Notes: generated by a model not told the origin, from the sequence alone. 19,204 nucleotides of DNA from Thermoleophilia bacterium (GCA_025927435.1 JAICLM010000013.1:1-19204), one strand, 5' to 3'. Positions 9,737-16,650 are shown, numbered from the stretch's first letter. Numbers and translations are program-made.

Positions 9737-9762
9737 CTGGCAGAGACGAGCCTTTCACCGCC

Positions 9763-9897
9763 TTGAAGCGCACCTACCAGCCCAACGTCCGTCGCCGCAA
9801 GCGCAAGCACGGCTTTCGTGCCCGCATGTCGACGAAGGCCGGCCGCGCGATCCTGAAGCGTCGCCGCGGCAAGGGTCGGGCTCGCCTCTCGGCGTAG
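9763..9897 (+). CDS. rpmH: 50S ribosomal protein L34
   Basis: Reading from TTG at 9763, the 44 codons begin with M-KRTYQPN followed by VRRRKRKHGFRARMSTKAG and end with RARLSA and TAG. This is the complete highly basic L34 protein of the large ribosomal subunit, of normal length. KRTYQPN is the family's usual N terminus and no other start fits, so the start is TTG even though the Shine-Dalgarno is weak. It opens the rightward operon with rnpA 25 bases downstream, the near-universal pairing of these two genes. Expression may be governed by the hairpin in its leader. Confidence 0.95.
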   Translation: MKRTYQPNVRRRKRKHGFRARMSTKAGRAILKRRRGKGRARLSA

Positions 9898-9922
9898 CCT
9901 CGACCGGCACTAAGCTGCATCC

Positions 9923-10276
9923 GTGAAGCGCGCCAACCGCCTGTCCCGCTCCCGGGACTTCGACGCGGTGCACCGCCGCGGACGCTCGGTCTCGTCTCGC
10001 TTTCTCGTCCTCTACTGGCTGCCCCAGGAAGAGCCGGCCGAGCCGCGCATCGGGTTCGCCGTGCCGCGTGCTGCCGGCGGCGCCGTCGAGCGGAACCGGA
10101 TCAAGCGGCGCCTGCGCGAGGTCTGGAACGAGCGCCTCGAGCGCGTGCCTGCGGGCCACGACTACGTGCTGATCGTCCGTCCCGGCCTCGTCGAGGCGGC
10201 CGAGGCAAACGGCTTCGCGTGGCTCGGCGAGCGCGTGGACGAGCTGCTCGAGCAGACGGGAGTCCTCGCCGCGTGA
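9923..10276 (+). CDS. rnpA: ribonuclease P protein component
   Basis: The 117-residue basic protein assists the RNase P RNA in cutting the 5' leader from precursor tRNAs. The N terminus NRLSRSRDFDAVHRRGRS is typical, and the central RNR signature is present as AVERNRIKRRLRE (R57, N58, R59, K61, R62). The start is GTG at 9923. It sits between rpmH and yidD, its normal context, and its last codon and stop overlap the yidD GTG as GTGA. Length is normal for the family. Confidence 0.97.
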   Translation: MKRANRLSRSRDFDAVHRRGRSVSSRFLVLYWLPQEEPAEPRIGFAVPRAAGGAVERNRIKRRLREVWNERLERVPAGHDYVLIVRPGLVEAAEANGFAWLGERVDELLEQTGVLAA

Positions 10277-10503
10277 GCGCCGTGATGCGTGTTCCGGCGC
10301 TGCTCGGGGCCGGCTTCGTCTGGTTCTACCGCCTGACCTTCGGCGCGCTGTTCCCGACGACCTGCAAGTACCACCCGTCGTGCTCCGAGTACGCGCTGCA
10401 GGCGCTGCGCCGGCACGGCCTCGTCCGCGGCAGCCTGCTCGCCGGCTGGCGGCTGCTCCGCTGTAACCCGTGGAGCCACGGAGGCTTCGACCCGGTCAGA
10501 TGA
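10273..10503 (+). CDS. yidD: membrane protein insertion efficiency factor YidD
   Basis: YidD is a small membrane-associated protein that assists YidC-dependent membrane insertion. The 76-residue product has one hydrophobic N-terminal segment (LLGAGFVWFYRL), the conserved CKYHPSCSEYALQAL block with two cysteines, and the C-terminal LLRCNPWSHGGFDPV motif. The GTG at 10273 overlaps the rnpA stop as GTGA; ATG at 10285 is another possible start. Its TGA overlaps the yidC ATG as ATGA, so rnpA-yidD-yidC is tightly coupled. Confidence 0.95.
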   Translation: MSAVMRVPALLGAGFVWFYRLTFGALFPTTCKYHPSCSEYALQALRRHGLVRGSLLAGWRLLRCNPWSHGGFDPVR

Positions 10504-11318
10504 TCCTCTACACGATTCCGATCATCAGCCAGCTCGAGACGGTGATGAAGCACGTCCTCAGCTGGTTCCACACGAGCCTCGGCCTGCCGTGGGCGTGGGC
10601 GATCGTCGGGACGACGGTCGTGGTGCGGATGCTCCTCGTGCCGCTGACGATCAAGCAGATCCACTCGATGCAGAACCTGCAGCGCTACGCGCCGCAGATG
10701 AAGGAGATCCAGAAGAAGTACAAGGGCGACAAGCAGAAGCAGAACGAGGAGCTGATGAAGTTCTACCGGGAGAACCAGATCAACCCGGCCGCCTCGTGCC
10801 TGCCGATGCTCCTGCAGCTGCCGGTCTTCATCGCCCTCTATTACACCCTGCGGAACGCGAAGTTCACCGGAGACCTCTCGTTCCTCCACTTCGTTCCCGA
10901 CATCTCCGCGCACACGACGACGTACTGGGGCGGCTACGTGCTGCTCGTCGTCTACGTGCTGAGCCAGATGGCCTCGACGTTCTTCATGGCGGCGACGGCC
11001 GACAAGACACAGCGGATCATCTTCATGGTCATGCCGCTCGTCTTCGTGTTCGTGATCGCGCACTTCCCGGCGGGGCTCGTCCTCTACTGGGTCACCACGA
11101 ACCTCTGGACGGTGGGACAGGGATTGATCACACGTCGACTTGTCGCCCAGACGCCGGCACCGGCACCCGAGCGGCGCAGCTCGCGCACGCCGCCGAAGGA
11201 CGACGGCACGAGCGGCAACGGAGCGAAGGCTGAGACTCCGTCGCCGAAGCCCGCCCCTTCGGCCTCGCAGCGGCCTCGCCAGGTGCGGCGCAAGAAGAAG
11301 CGCACGAGCCGGAGGTGA
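10500..11318 (+). CDS. yidC: membrane protein insertase YidC/Oxa1 family
   Basis: YidC inserts and folds inner-membrane proteins, alone or with SecYEG. From ATG at 10500 it has 272 residues, lacking the large periplasmic domain of Gram-negative YidC, as usual for Gram-positive-type members. The first core transmembrane segment carries the essential groove arginine (R43 in VVVRMLLVPL). It is followed by a charged cytoplasmic hairpin (residues about 60-85), a PMLLQLPVFIALYY segment, and further membrane helices ending in FPAGLVLYWVTTNLW. The C terminus is a disordered Pro/Ser-rich stretch ending in QVRRKKKRTSRR, a basic tail of the sort that binds ribosomes. The start overlaps yidD and the stop overlaps jag. 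Confidence 0.97.
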   Translation: MILYTIPIISQLETVMKHVLSWFHTSLGLPWAWAIVGTTVVVRMLLVPLTIKQIHSMQNLQRYAPQMKEIQKKYKGDKQKQNEELMKFYRENQINPAASCLPMLLQLPVFIALYYTLRNAKFTGDLSFLHFVPDISAHTTTYWGGYVLLVVYVLSQMASTFFMAATADKTQRIIFMVMPLVFVFVIAHFPAGLVLYWVTTNLWTVGQGLITRRLVAQTPAPAPERRSSRTPPKDDGTSGNGAKAETPSPKPAPSASQRPRQVRRKKKRTSRR

Positions 11319-12010
11319 GCGAGCTCGCCGACCTGACCGCCGAGGCGACCGGGGAGACGGTCGGGGAGGCGAAATGGGCTGCCCTCCGCGAGCTCGAGCG
11401 GCAGTGTCCCGGGCTCGACAAGGCCGCGGTGCTGTTCGAGGTCGTCGCGGAGGGTGAGCGCGGGATCCTCGGAGTCGGCTACGAGCCGGCGCGCGTCGTG
11501 GCGCATCTCCCGGCGGAGGCCGCGGAGGCTGCGGCTGCGGCCGAGCCGGCGACTGAGGAGACGGGCCAGACGGCCGAGGCCCGCTCGCTCGTGGCGCAAA
11601 TCGTCGAGACGCTCGGTGTCGATGCGGACGTAGTCGCGCGCGAGGAGCCGGACGCGATCGTCGTCACCTGCTCGGGGCCGGACGTCGGCCTGCTCATCGG
11701 CCGCCACGGCCAGACGATCGACGCGATCCAGTACCTGCTCAACGTGATCGCGTATCGCGCCCACGGCGAGGAGAAGAGAGACGTCGTCGTGGACGCCGCG
11801 GGCTACCGCGCCCGGCGGCAGGCGACGCTCGAGACGCTCGCCGACCGGGTTGCCGACCGGGTGCGGGAATCCGGCGAGCCGGAGGAGCTCGAGCCCATGA
11901 CGGCGGTCGAGCGCAAGATCGTCCACCTGCGCCTCAAGGAGGTCTCGGGCGTCGGGACCACCTCCGAGGGCACGGAGCCGAACCGCTACGTCGTCGTCCT
12001 TCCTGAGTGA
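11315..12010 (+). CDS. khpB: RNA-binding protein Jag/KhpB (Jag_N, KH and R3H domains)
   Basis: The 231-residue protein starts at GTG 11315, overlapping the yidC stop as GTGA, with GGAG just upstream. It has the three expected domains: Jag_N (about residues 1-70), ending in GILGVGYEPARV; an alanine/glutamate-rich linker; a KH domain with the GRHG loop at residues 129-132; and an R3H domain whose RxxxH motif is R200 to H204 in ERKIVHLRL. KhpB proteins, with KhpA, bind many RNAs and in several Gram-positives influence cell division and elongation. The position directly after yidC is conserved across bacteria. Confidence 0.95.
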   Translation: MSELADLTAEATGETVGEAKWAALRELERQCPGLDKAAVLFEVVAEGERGILGVGYEPARVVAHLPAEAAEAAAAAEPATEETGQTAEARSLVAQIVETLGVDADVVAREEPDAIVVTCSGPDVGLLIGRHGQTIDAIQYLLNVIAYRAHGEEKRDVVVDAAGYRARRQATLETLADRVADRVRESGEPEELEPMTAVERKIVHLRLKEVSGVGTTSEGTEPNRYVVVLPE

Positions 12011-12575
12011 CGACTGGCTCGCCGCGGTTCTCGCGACCCCGGGGCTGACCGCCCTCCGCGATCCGGCGCGGGCACGCGAGATGCTGCTCGACGACGCGCT
12101 GCGTGCGCAGCCGCTGCTCGAGCGGTTCGGCGGTCCGGTGGTCGACGTCGGCTCGGGCGGCGGCTCGCCCGGGATTCCGCTCGCGGCATCACTCCCCGAG
12201 CGCGAGGTGACGCTGCTCGAGGCGGAGCGGCGCAAGTGCGATTTCCTCCGCCGCTGGGCTCCCCCGAATGCGGACGTCGTCTGGGGACGCGCGGAGGAAC
12301 AGGAGGCGGAGCGCTGGGGCGTGGCGCTGGCGAAGGCGCTCGCCCGGCCGCCTGTGGCCGCGGAGCTGTGTCTGCCGCTCGTCCGGACCGGCGGGGTGGC
12401 GATCCTCTGGCTGGGAGAGAACGCGGACCTCGAGCAGCTCGCGGCGGCCTCCGAGCAGCTCGGTGGAGGCCGCCCGGTGCTCCACGAGGGTCTTGCCGTG
12501 CTGCCGAAGGTCGCGTCGACGCCTCCCGGGTTCCCGCGCCGCGCCGGCGTTGCGAAGAAGCGTCCGCTGGCCTAG
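12003..12575 (+). CDS. rsmG: 16S rRNA (guanine-N7) methyltransferase RsmG
   Basis: RsmG methylates G527 (E. coli numbering) of 16S rRNA with S-adenosylmethionine. The SAM-binding motif is VVDVGSGGGSPGIPLA; then come LLEAERRKCDFLRRW, VVWGRAEE and ALAKALARPPVAAELCLPL, in family order. From CTG at 12003 the protein is 190 residues, and its N terminus (LTALRDPARAREMLLDDAL) aligns with the family's INLTAIRDPEE region. The frame is closed by a stop at 11898, and between that and the first ATG (12081) no ATG, GTG or TTG occurs in frame. Starting at 12081 would lose conserved residues. The start is therefore uncertain: CTG at 12003, a short form at 12081, or a frameshift. Confidence 0.85.
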   Translation: MSDDWLAAVLATPGLTALRDPARAREMLLDDALRAQPLLERFGGPVVDVGSGGGSPGIPLAASLPEREVTLLEAERRKCDFLRRWAPPNADVVWGRAEEQEAERWGVALAKALARPPVAAELCLPLVRTGGVAILWLGENADLEQLAAASEQLGGGRPVLHEGLAVLPKVASTPPGFPRRAGVAKKRPLA

Positions 12576-12592
12576 CGACAATGGCTGCGGCA

Positions 12593-13345
12593 ATGAGCCG
12601 CATCTACGCCCTCGCGAACCAGAAGGGCGGCGTCGGCAAGACGACGACCGCCGTCAACCTCGCCGCCTGCCTCGCCGAAGCGGGCGAGCGCGCCCTCGTG
12701 ATCGATCTCGACCCGCAGGCGAACGCCACCTCCGGGCTCGGGATACGCGCGAACGGCACGTCGAGCTACGACCTGCTCGACGGCGCGCCGCTCGCCGAGC
12801 TCGTCCACTCGACCGCCTTTGCGAACCTCGACCTCGTCCCGGCCAAGCCGGATCTCGCCGGCGCCGTGGTCGAGCTCTCGGGCCGCTCGGACGGCGAGCG
12901 CTATCTCGCCCAGGCACTCGCGTCGGGAAGCGACCGCTACGACTTCGTCTTCCTCGACTGCCCGCCCTCGCTCGGACCGCTCACGGTCAACGCGCTCGCC
13001 GCCGCCGACCGCGTGCTCGTCCCGGTGCAGGCCGAGTACTACGCGCTCGAGGGGCTCACGCAGCTCCTGCACTCGGTCGAGTTGATCCGGCGACGCCTCA
13101 ACCCGAACCTCGGCATCGGCGGCCTCCTGCTCACGATGGTCGACGGCCGGACACGGCTGGCGCACCAGGTCGAAGAGGAAGTTCGAAAGCATTTCGGCGA
13201 GCTCGTCTTCCGCACGTTCGTCCCCCGCTCCGTGCGCCTCGCCGAGGCTCCGAGCCACGGACTGCCCGCGATTGCCTACGACCGTCGCTCCGCCGGAGCC
13301 GACGCCTACTGGAAGGTGGCGATGGAGCTTGTCGAGCGCGCCTGA
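12593..13345 (+). CDS. parA: chromosome partitioning ATPase ParA (Soj)
   Basis: ParA is the nucleoid-binding ATPase that, with ParB and parS, segregates newly copied origins; Soj-type members also modulate DnaA. From ATG at 12593 it has 250 residues. It starts with the deviant Walker A KGGVGKTTT (K11 and K16), then DLDPQANAT, FLDCPPSLGPLTVNAL (Walker B) and VPVQAEYYALEGL, all hallmarks of the family. An upstream in-frame ATG at 12581 would add four residues; neither start has a clear Shine-Dalgarno. It follows rsmG, the common order, and its end overlaps the start of parB by 17 bases. Confidence 0.96.
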   Translation: MSRIYALANQKGGVGKTTTAVNLAACLAEAGERALVIDLDPQANATSGLGIRANGTSSYDLLDGAPLAELVHSTAFANLDLVPAKPDLAGAVVELSGRSDGERYLAQALASGSDRYDFVFLDCPPSLGPLTVNALAAADRVLVPVQAEYYALEGLTQLLHSVELIRRRLNPNLGIGGLLLTMVDGRTRLAHQVEEEVRKHFGELVFRTFVPRSVRLAEAPSHGLPAIAYDRRSAGADAYWKVAMELVERA

Positions 13346-14203
13346 GTCTTCTCCACAACGTCGCGGCCTTGGTCGTGGCCTCGAGGTACTGATCGGCGGC
13401 CACCCGGTTCCGAGTGAGCTGCTCGAGATCCCGGTCGACGCGATCCATCCGAACCCGCGGCAACCCCGCCGCCGCTTCGAGCCCGAGGCGGCCTCCGGGC
13501 TGGCGGAGTCGGTGCGGCAGCAGGGTGTGATCCAGCCGCTGCTCGTGCGGCCCCGCGGCGTGGGCGGCTACGAGATCGTCGCGGGTGAGCGGCGTTGGAG
13601 GGCGGCGCGGGAGGCGGGCCGCGAGACCGTTCCGGCCGTGGTGCGCACGGCCGACGACCGCGACACTCTGCTCCTCGGCCTGGTGGAGAACGTCGCCCGC
13701 GAGCAGCTGACGCCGATCGAGGAAGCTCGCGCGTACGCCGTTTTGATCGACGAGTTCTCTCTCTCGCTCGGCGAAGTGGCCGAGCGGGTCGGCCGCTCCA
13801 AGCCGTCCGTCTCGAACCGGATTCGCCTGCTCGAGCTGCCCGACGACGTGCTCGGGATGGTCGAGCGCGGTCAGTTGTCCGAGGGCCACGCCCGGGCCGT
13901 CCTCGCAGTGCCCGACCACGAGGGCCGCCGCCGCCTCGCGCGCGAGATCGTGCGGCGCGGCCTCTCCGTCCGGGCGGCCGAGCAGCGAGCGAAGTGGGCC
14001 GGCGCGCGACAGAGGCCCCGGGCCTGCTCGGCGTCAATCGATCCCGCGCTCGCCGGCCGCGTGCGGAGCTCCCTCGAGCGGTTGACCGGCCGCCATGCGC
14101 GCGTTGTTCCGGGACGCGCAGAGCTGCCCTTCGGCGACGAGCACGACCTCGCCGAGCTCGCCGAGGCACTGGAGAATGCCGCGGCTACAATGGCGCACCG
14201 CGC

Positions 14204-14213
<10 letters not shown>
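13329..14213 (+). CDS. parB: chromosome partitioning protein ParB (Spo0J)
   Basis: ParB is the CTP-dependent clamp that loads at parS sites and is moved by ParA. The best start is TTG at 13329 (AAGGTGG nine bases upstream), giving M-SSAPESSPQ then RRGLGRGLEVLIGG; the N-terminal basic segment stimulates ParA ATPase in the family. The CTP-binding block contains GYEIVAGERRWRAAR with the GERR motif at residues 86-89. The helix-turn-helix region follows (LGEVAERVGRSKPSVSNRIR), and the C terminus is the dimerisation part. At 294 residues it has normal length. Oddly, its last three codons and stop lie inside the tRNA-Ile gene. Confidence 0.96.
14186..14191 (+). promoter_or_regulatory. -10 element of a promoter for tRNA-Ile, inside parB
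   Basis: TACAAT matches five of six bases of the -10 consensus and ends 12 bases before the tRNA. Transcription would start at about 14198, giving a leader of a few bases for RNase P to remove. GAGGCA, 17 bases upstream, is a poor -35. This would let the tRNA be made independently of the parB message. Confidence 0.45.
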
Positions 14214-14277
<64 letters not shown>

Positions 14278-14290
14278 TCCCCGCGACGGT

Positions 14291-14578
14291 CTACCCGAGA
14301 GCCTCGAGCAGCGTCCCGATGTCGTGGCCGAGCTGCGCGGAGTGCCGCATCGCGTGCCGGCGGTCGACCGTGTATCTGTTTCGCCGCCCGACGCGCTCGG
14401 TCTTCACGTAGCCGGCCTCCACGAGCTCGGCGAGGATGCGTTGGGTTGCGCGCTCGGTGATGCCTACCCGTCCGGCGACGTCGCGGAGCCGGATATCGGG
14501 CTCCTCGGCGAGACACAGGAGCACCTGGGCGTGGTTGGTGAGGAACGTCCAGGTTCTCTGTGTCTCCTGACTTGACAT
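14291..14578 (-). CDS. small winged-helix (MarR-like) transcriptional regulator
   Basis: The 95-residue protein is almost entirely one winged helix-turn-helix domain. TFLTNHAQVLLCLAEEP is the first helix, RLRDVAGRVGITERATQRIL the helix-turn-helix, LVEAGYVKTERVGRRNRYTV the final helix and wing, and the rest a helix that probably dimerises. It resembles MarR/ArsR-type regulators but has no cysteines or visible ligand pocket. The ATG at 14578 is supported by the sudden AT-rich sequence upstream, a typical divergent promoter region. It faces away from a two-gene unit (14668-15055), which it probably regulates together with its own gene. The signal and target are unknown. Confidence 0.88.
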   Translation of the reverse strand: MSSQETQRTWTFLTNHAQVLLCLAEEPDIRLRDVAGRVGITERATQRILAELVEAGYVKTERVGRRNRYTVDRRHAMRHSAQLGHDIGTLLEALG

Positions 14579-14667
14579 GCGCTATTTAAATCGTGTATAT
14601 GGTATCGCGCATAGTTTATCGCGCTTGATTCGTCGGGGATACTAGCAGAGTGGCCGGAGATCGAGCA
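14579..14667. promoter_or_regulatory. AT-rich divergent promoter region with direct repeats
   Basis: The strip 14582-14630 is markedly richer in A and T than its surroundings. It contains two copies of TATCGCGC, at 14603-14610 and 14617-14624, 14 bases apart from start to start. GATACT at 14638-14643 is a weak -10 candidate for the rightward genes; the second repeat would then overlap its -35 position. The repeats are candidate operators for the regulator encoded on the left. Confidence 0.45.
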
Positions 14668-14874
14668 ATGGCGGAATCGGGACTGTTCGCTCACGTCAAC
14701 AACTCGATACGGAGCCTCGCGACCGAGGCTCAGGTGAGCGACACCTGGGAGTTCTTCTGCGAGTGCCCCGACCTCGCCTGTCATGCCCTGGTCAGCCTCA
14801 CCGTCGTCGAGTTCGACGAGCGGCGCACCGCCCTGCCCCCCACGCCGATCCTCGCGACGGGCCATGGCGGCTGA
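14668..14874 (+). CDS. small cysteine-containing protein of unknown function
   Basis: From ATG at 14668, with GGAG about eight bases upstream, 68 residues are encoded; an in-frame GTG at 14650 is possible. The core reads EFFCECPDLACHALVSLT, with a CxC-then-C arrangement. It resembles a group of small actinobacterial proteins with a CECxDxxC motif followed by a Leu-Thr-containing helix, which I recall but cannot name as a family. The cysteines could bind metal. The usual longer C terminus after the motif seems cut short here. It overlaps the next gene by 11 bases and is divergent from the winged-helix regulator. Confidence 0.6.
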   Translation: MAESGLFAHVNNSIRSLATEAQVSDTWEFFCECPDLACHALVSLTVVEFDERRTALPPTPILATGHGG

Positions 14875-15055
14875 CACCCCCCAGCACCTCGCGATGCTCC
14901 GGATCCTCTACGGAGCCTGCTCGGCTGCCCTCGACGCCTTCCACGCCGCCGACAATCCGGTCGACGCGCAGCTCGTCACTGATCTCGAGGCGATGATGGC
15001 CCGCACGAGGGACGAGATCGAGCGCCTCACCGCGCTCCTCCAGGAAGCGTCCTAG
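14864..15055 (+). CDS. small helical protein of unknown function
   Basis: This gene encodes 63 residues from ATG at 14864, inside the last codons of the preceding gene. The sequence is predicted to be two amphipathic helices, LAMLRILYGACSAALDAFHAA and DAQLVTDLEAMMARTRDEI..., the second coiled-coil-like. There is no signal peptide or motif. The 11-base overlap suggests coupling to the cysteine protein, so they may act together. I do not recognise the family. The codons show the expected G/C third positions. Confidence 0.55.
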   Translation: MAADTPQHLAMLRILYGACSAALDAFHAADNPVDAQLVTDLEAMMARTRDEIERLTALLQEAS

Positions 15056-15067
15056 CGCCGGCCCGGC

Positions 15068-15325
15068 TCAGTGCAGCCGGTGCGTGCGGACGAGGTACTC
15101 CTCGACCGCGAGCAGGAACGACTCGTCCTGGGCGAGCTCCACGAGCCGGCCCTTCGTCACCGCGTCGAGGTCACCGTCGAGCGCGACCTCGACGACGAAG
15201 CTCGGCGTGCGGCCCGTCTGCGAAAGCGCGGCCATCCGGAGGAAGATCCGGCGGGCATCCTCGTTCTGCGAGATCGCCTCGAGCGATTCGATGTCGTCCA
15301 GCCAGAGTGCGCGCACGTGGGTCAA
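15068..15325 (-). CDS. conserved-looking 85-residue protein of unknown function
   Basis: On the minus strand the frame starting at TTG 15325 encodes THVRALWLDDIESLEAISQN, then a helical segment EDARRIFLRMAALS and ELAQDESFLLAVEEYLVRTH at the end. Third codon positions are almost all G or C, which supports this strand over the longer opposing frame. The frame is closed by a stop upstream with no ATG, so TTG (or the GTG at 15316) is the start. It is acidic and soluble, with no motif I recognise. It is convergent with the gene ending at 15055, 12 bases away, and divergent from the DUF151 gene. Confidence 0.6.
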   Translation of the reverse strand: MTHVRALWLDDIESLEAISQNEDARRIFLRMAALSQTGRTPSFVVEVALDGDLDAVTKGRLVELAQDESFLLAVEEYLVRTHRLH

Positions 15326-15377
15326 ACGCCGCCCGGTGCGCCGCGGATACGCGGGGTTTCGGCCACCGGCGCTGAGC

Positions 15378-15383
15378 TATATT
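15378..15383 (+). promoter_or_regulatory. -10 element upstream of the DUF151 gene
   Basis: TATATT (five of six matches to the -10 consensus) lies 18 bases before the ATG at 15402. The leader would be only about a dozen bases and would still include AGGT seven bases before the start codon. The -35 is poor. Confidence 0.35.
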
Positions 15384-15401
15384 CGAGGCGAGGTCGCTCG
15401 G

Positions 15402-15914
15402 ATGCAGGAGATGCTCATCTACGGGGTCAGCTTCGATCTGGTCGGCAAACAGCCGATCGTCCTCCTCAAGACCTCCGACGGGAACAAGTTTCTGCCCATC
15501 TGGATCGGGCACCCCGAGGCGGCCGCGATCCTCATGAAGCTCCAGAGCCAGACCTCCGTTCGGCCGATGACGCACGACCTCGTGAGCGACATGCTCGAGC
15601 AGCTCGGCGCGTCGATCAGCCGCATCACGGTCACCGAGCTCCGCGAGAACACCTTCTACGCGCAGATCACGGTGATTCAGGACGGCCAGGAGATCGAGGT
15701 CGACTCCCGCCCTTCCGACGCGATCGCGCTCGCCATCCGCGCCGAGGCTCCGATCTTCGCGGCCGACGACGTGATCGCCGAGTCGGCGATCGAGTTCGAG
15801 GGCGAGGAGGTCGACGAGGAGCAGCTCGAGGCCGAGGTGCTGCGCTTCCGCAGCTTCCTCGAGGACGTCACGCCGGATCAGTTCGTCGTCGAGAACGGCG
15901 ACGAGGAGGATTGA
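15402..15914 (+). CDS. bifunctional nuclease (BFN/DUF151) family protein
   Basis: The 170-residue product matches the BFN/DUF151 family throughout: MLIYGVSFDLVGKQPIVLLK, LPIWIGHPEAAAIL, RPMTHDLVSDML, NTFYAQITV and the signature VDSRPSDAIALAIRAEAPIF. Plant and bacterial relatives have been described as nucleases with activity on both RNA and DNA; the bacterial role is not settled. An acidic C-terminal region (about residues 130-170) follows, corresponding to the UVR-like extension in some members but without clear motifs. The start at ATG 15402 has AGG-type ribosome binding bases upstream. The stop is 9 bases from the convergent protease gene. Confidence 0.93.
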   Translation: MQEMLIYGVSFDLVGKQPIVLLKTSDGNKFLPIWIGHPEAAAILMKLQSQTSVRPMTHDLVSDMLEQLGASISRITVTELRENTFYAQITVIQDGQEIEVDSRPSDAIALAIRAEAPIFAADDVIAESAIEFEGEEVDEEQLEAEVLRFRSFLEDVTPDQFVVENGDEED

Positions 15915-15923
15915 GGGCCGCTC

Positions 15924-16625
15924 CTAGCTCACCACGATCAGCACCAGCGCCGTCGCGTTGAACAGAGCGTGCACGAACATGCCTGGCACGACGCTGTTGG
16001 TGCGGTCGCGGAGCCAGGCGAGCCCGATCCCGAACGGGACGAGGACCAGCAGCGCCTCGAGCAGCCCGTGAGCGAGGCCGAATGCCACGCCGACGAGGAC
16101 GATCGACGGCCACCGGCCGAGAAAACCGAGCAGAGACTGGCCCGAGCCTCGGAAGGTCAGCTCCTCCACGAACGGTGCGATCACCGCGAAAAGGAAGAGG
16201 TTGGCCGCGAACGCGCCCGCGTGCTTCGGCTCCCACGGCACGTTGGTGATCCCCTGCTCCTGCCCCGGGCTCTCGGGCAAGGGCAACGCGGAGACCACCT
16301 GCTCCCAGAGGAGGATCGCGACGACGACCGACGTGCTCAGGCCGACCGTCCGGCGCCAGCGCCGCGGCCGCCGCAGCGCGAGCAGATCGAAGCGGTCGAC
16401 GACGATCAAGAGCACGATCCCGAGCCAGACCGCGTAGATGACCGTTCCGCCGGCGAACGTCGAGTACGAGTAGACCTCCTGGTGCGAGACGCCCTTGCCG
16501 CCCCCGCGCCCCCCTGAAAGCCGCGACGCGTAGTTGACCGCGGCGATCGCCGCGACGAAAGCCGCCCAGAAGACGAGGCGGATGTGACTCGTGCGCGGGC
16601 GAGGCTGCGCGGCTTCGACCTCCAC
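15924..16625 (-). CDS. CPBP-family intramembrane metalloprotease
   Basis: The 233-residue membrane protein has several hydrophobic segments: RLVFWAAFVAAIAAV near the N terminus, VIYAVWLGIVLLIVV, LSTSVVVAILLW and three near the C terminus. It carries the family's catalytic signatures in order: EExxxR as E154, E155 and R159 in FVEELTFRG; FxxxH ending at H186 in FGLAHG; and HxxxN as H219 to N223 in HALFNA. These residues form the zinc site of the Rce1/CAAX-type glutamate protease fold. Substrates in bacteria are mostly unknown; some members process peptides or give immunity to bacteriocins. The GTG start at 16625 lies 25 bases from the divergent DUF2203 gene. Confidence 0.92.
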   Translation of the reverse strand: MEVEAAQPRPRTSHIRLVFWAAFVAAIAAVNYASRLSGGRGGGKGVSHQEVYSYSTFAGGTVIYAVWLGIVLLIVVDRFDLLALRRPRRWRRTVGLSTSVVVAILLWEQVVSALPLPESPGQEQGITNVPWEPKHAGAFAANLFLFAVIAPFVEELTFRGSGQSLLGFLGRWPSIVLVGVAFGLAHGLLEALLVLVPFGIGLAWLRDRTNSVVPGMFVHALFNATALVLIVVS

Positions 16626-16650
16626 GACGGGTCAGCATAGGGTTCGAGTC

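Larger units (their letters stand above)
9541..9762. other. dnaA-rpmH divergent intergenic region with DnaA boxes, probable part of oriC
   Basis: These 222 bases hold the divergent control region of dnaA and rpmH. DnaA-box-like sites are CCCTCCACA (9603-9611, plus strand), TTGTCCACA on the minus strand (9614-9622), which matches the high-GC actinobacterial box well, and TTCTCCACA on the minus strand (9669-9677). The first two face each other within the perfect palindrome TCCACAGCTGTGGA. An A/T-richer strip (9561-9592) contains a hairpin. No convincing dnaA promoter is visible to me. Confidence 0.6.

Noticed and set aside
10470..10499. An upstream ATG for yidC at 10470
   Set aside because: It would add ten hydrophilic residues encoded within yidD; ATG at 10500 gives the normal ATGA junction and places the first hydrophobic segment correctly.
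12007..12048. GTG at 12007 as the rsmG start, since it forms the usual GTGA with the jag stop
   Set aside because: It is out of frame with RsmG and reaches a TGA after 13 codons. Kept only as a hint of a possible indel or CTG start.
15056..15067. Short GC-rich inverted sequence between two convergent genes as a bidirectional terminator
   Set aside because: The possible stem is only four or five pairs with almost no loop and no U-tract.
15071..15961. A 296-codon open frame on the plus strand overlapping the 85-residue gene and the DUF151 gene
   Set aside because: Its second half is out of frame with the clear DUF151 gene and becomes Arg/Gly-rich; third-position G/C bias favours the minus-strand gene in the first part.
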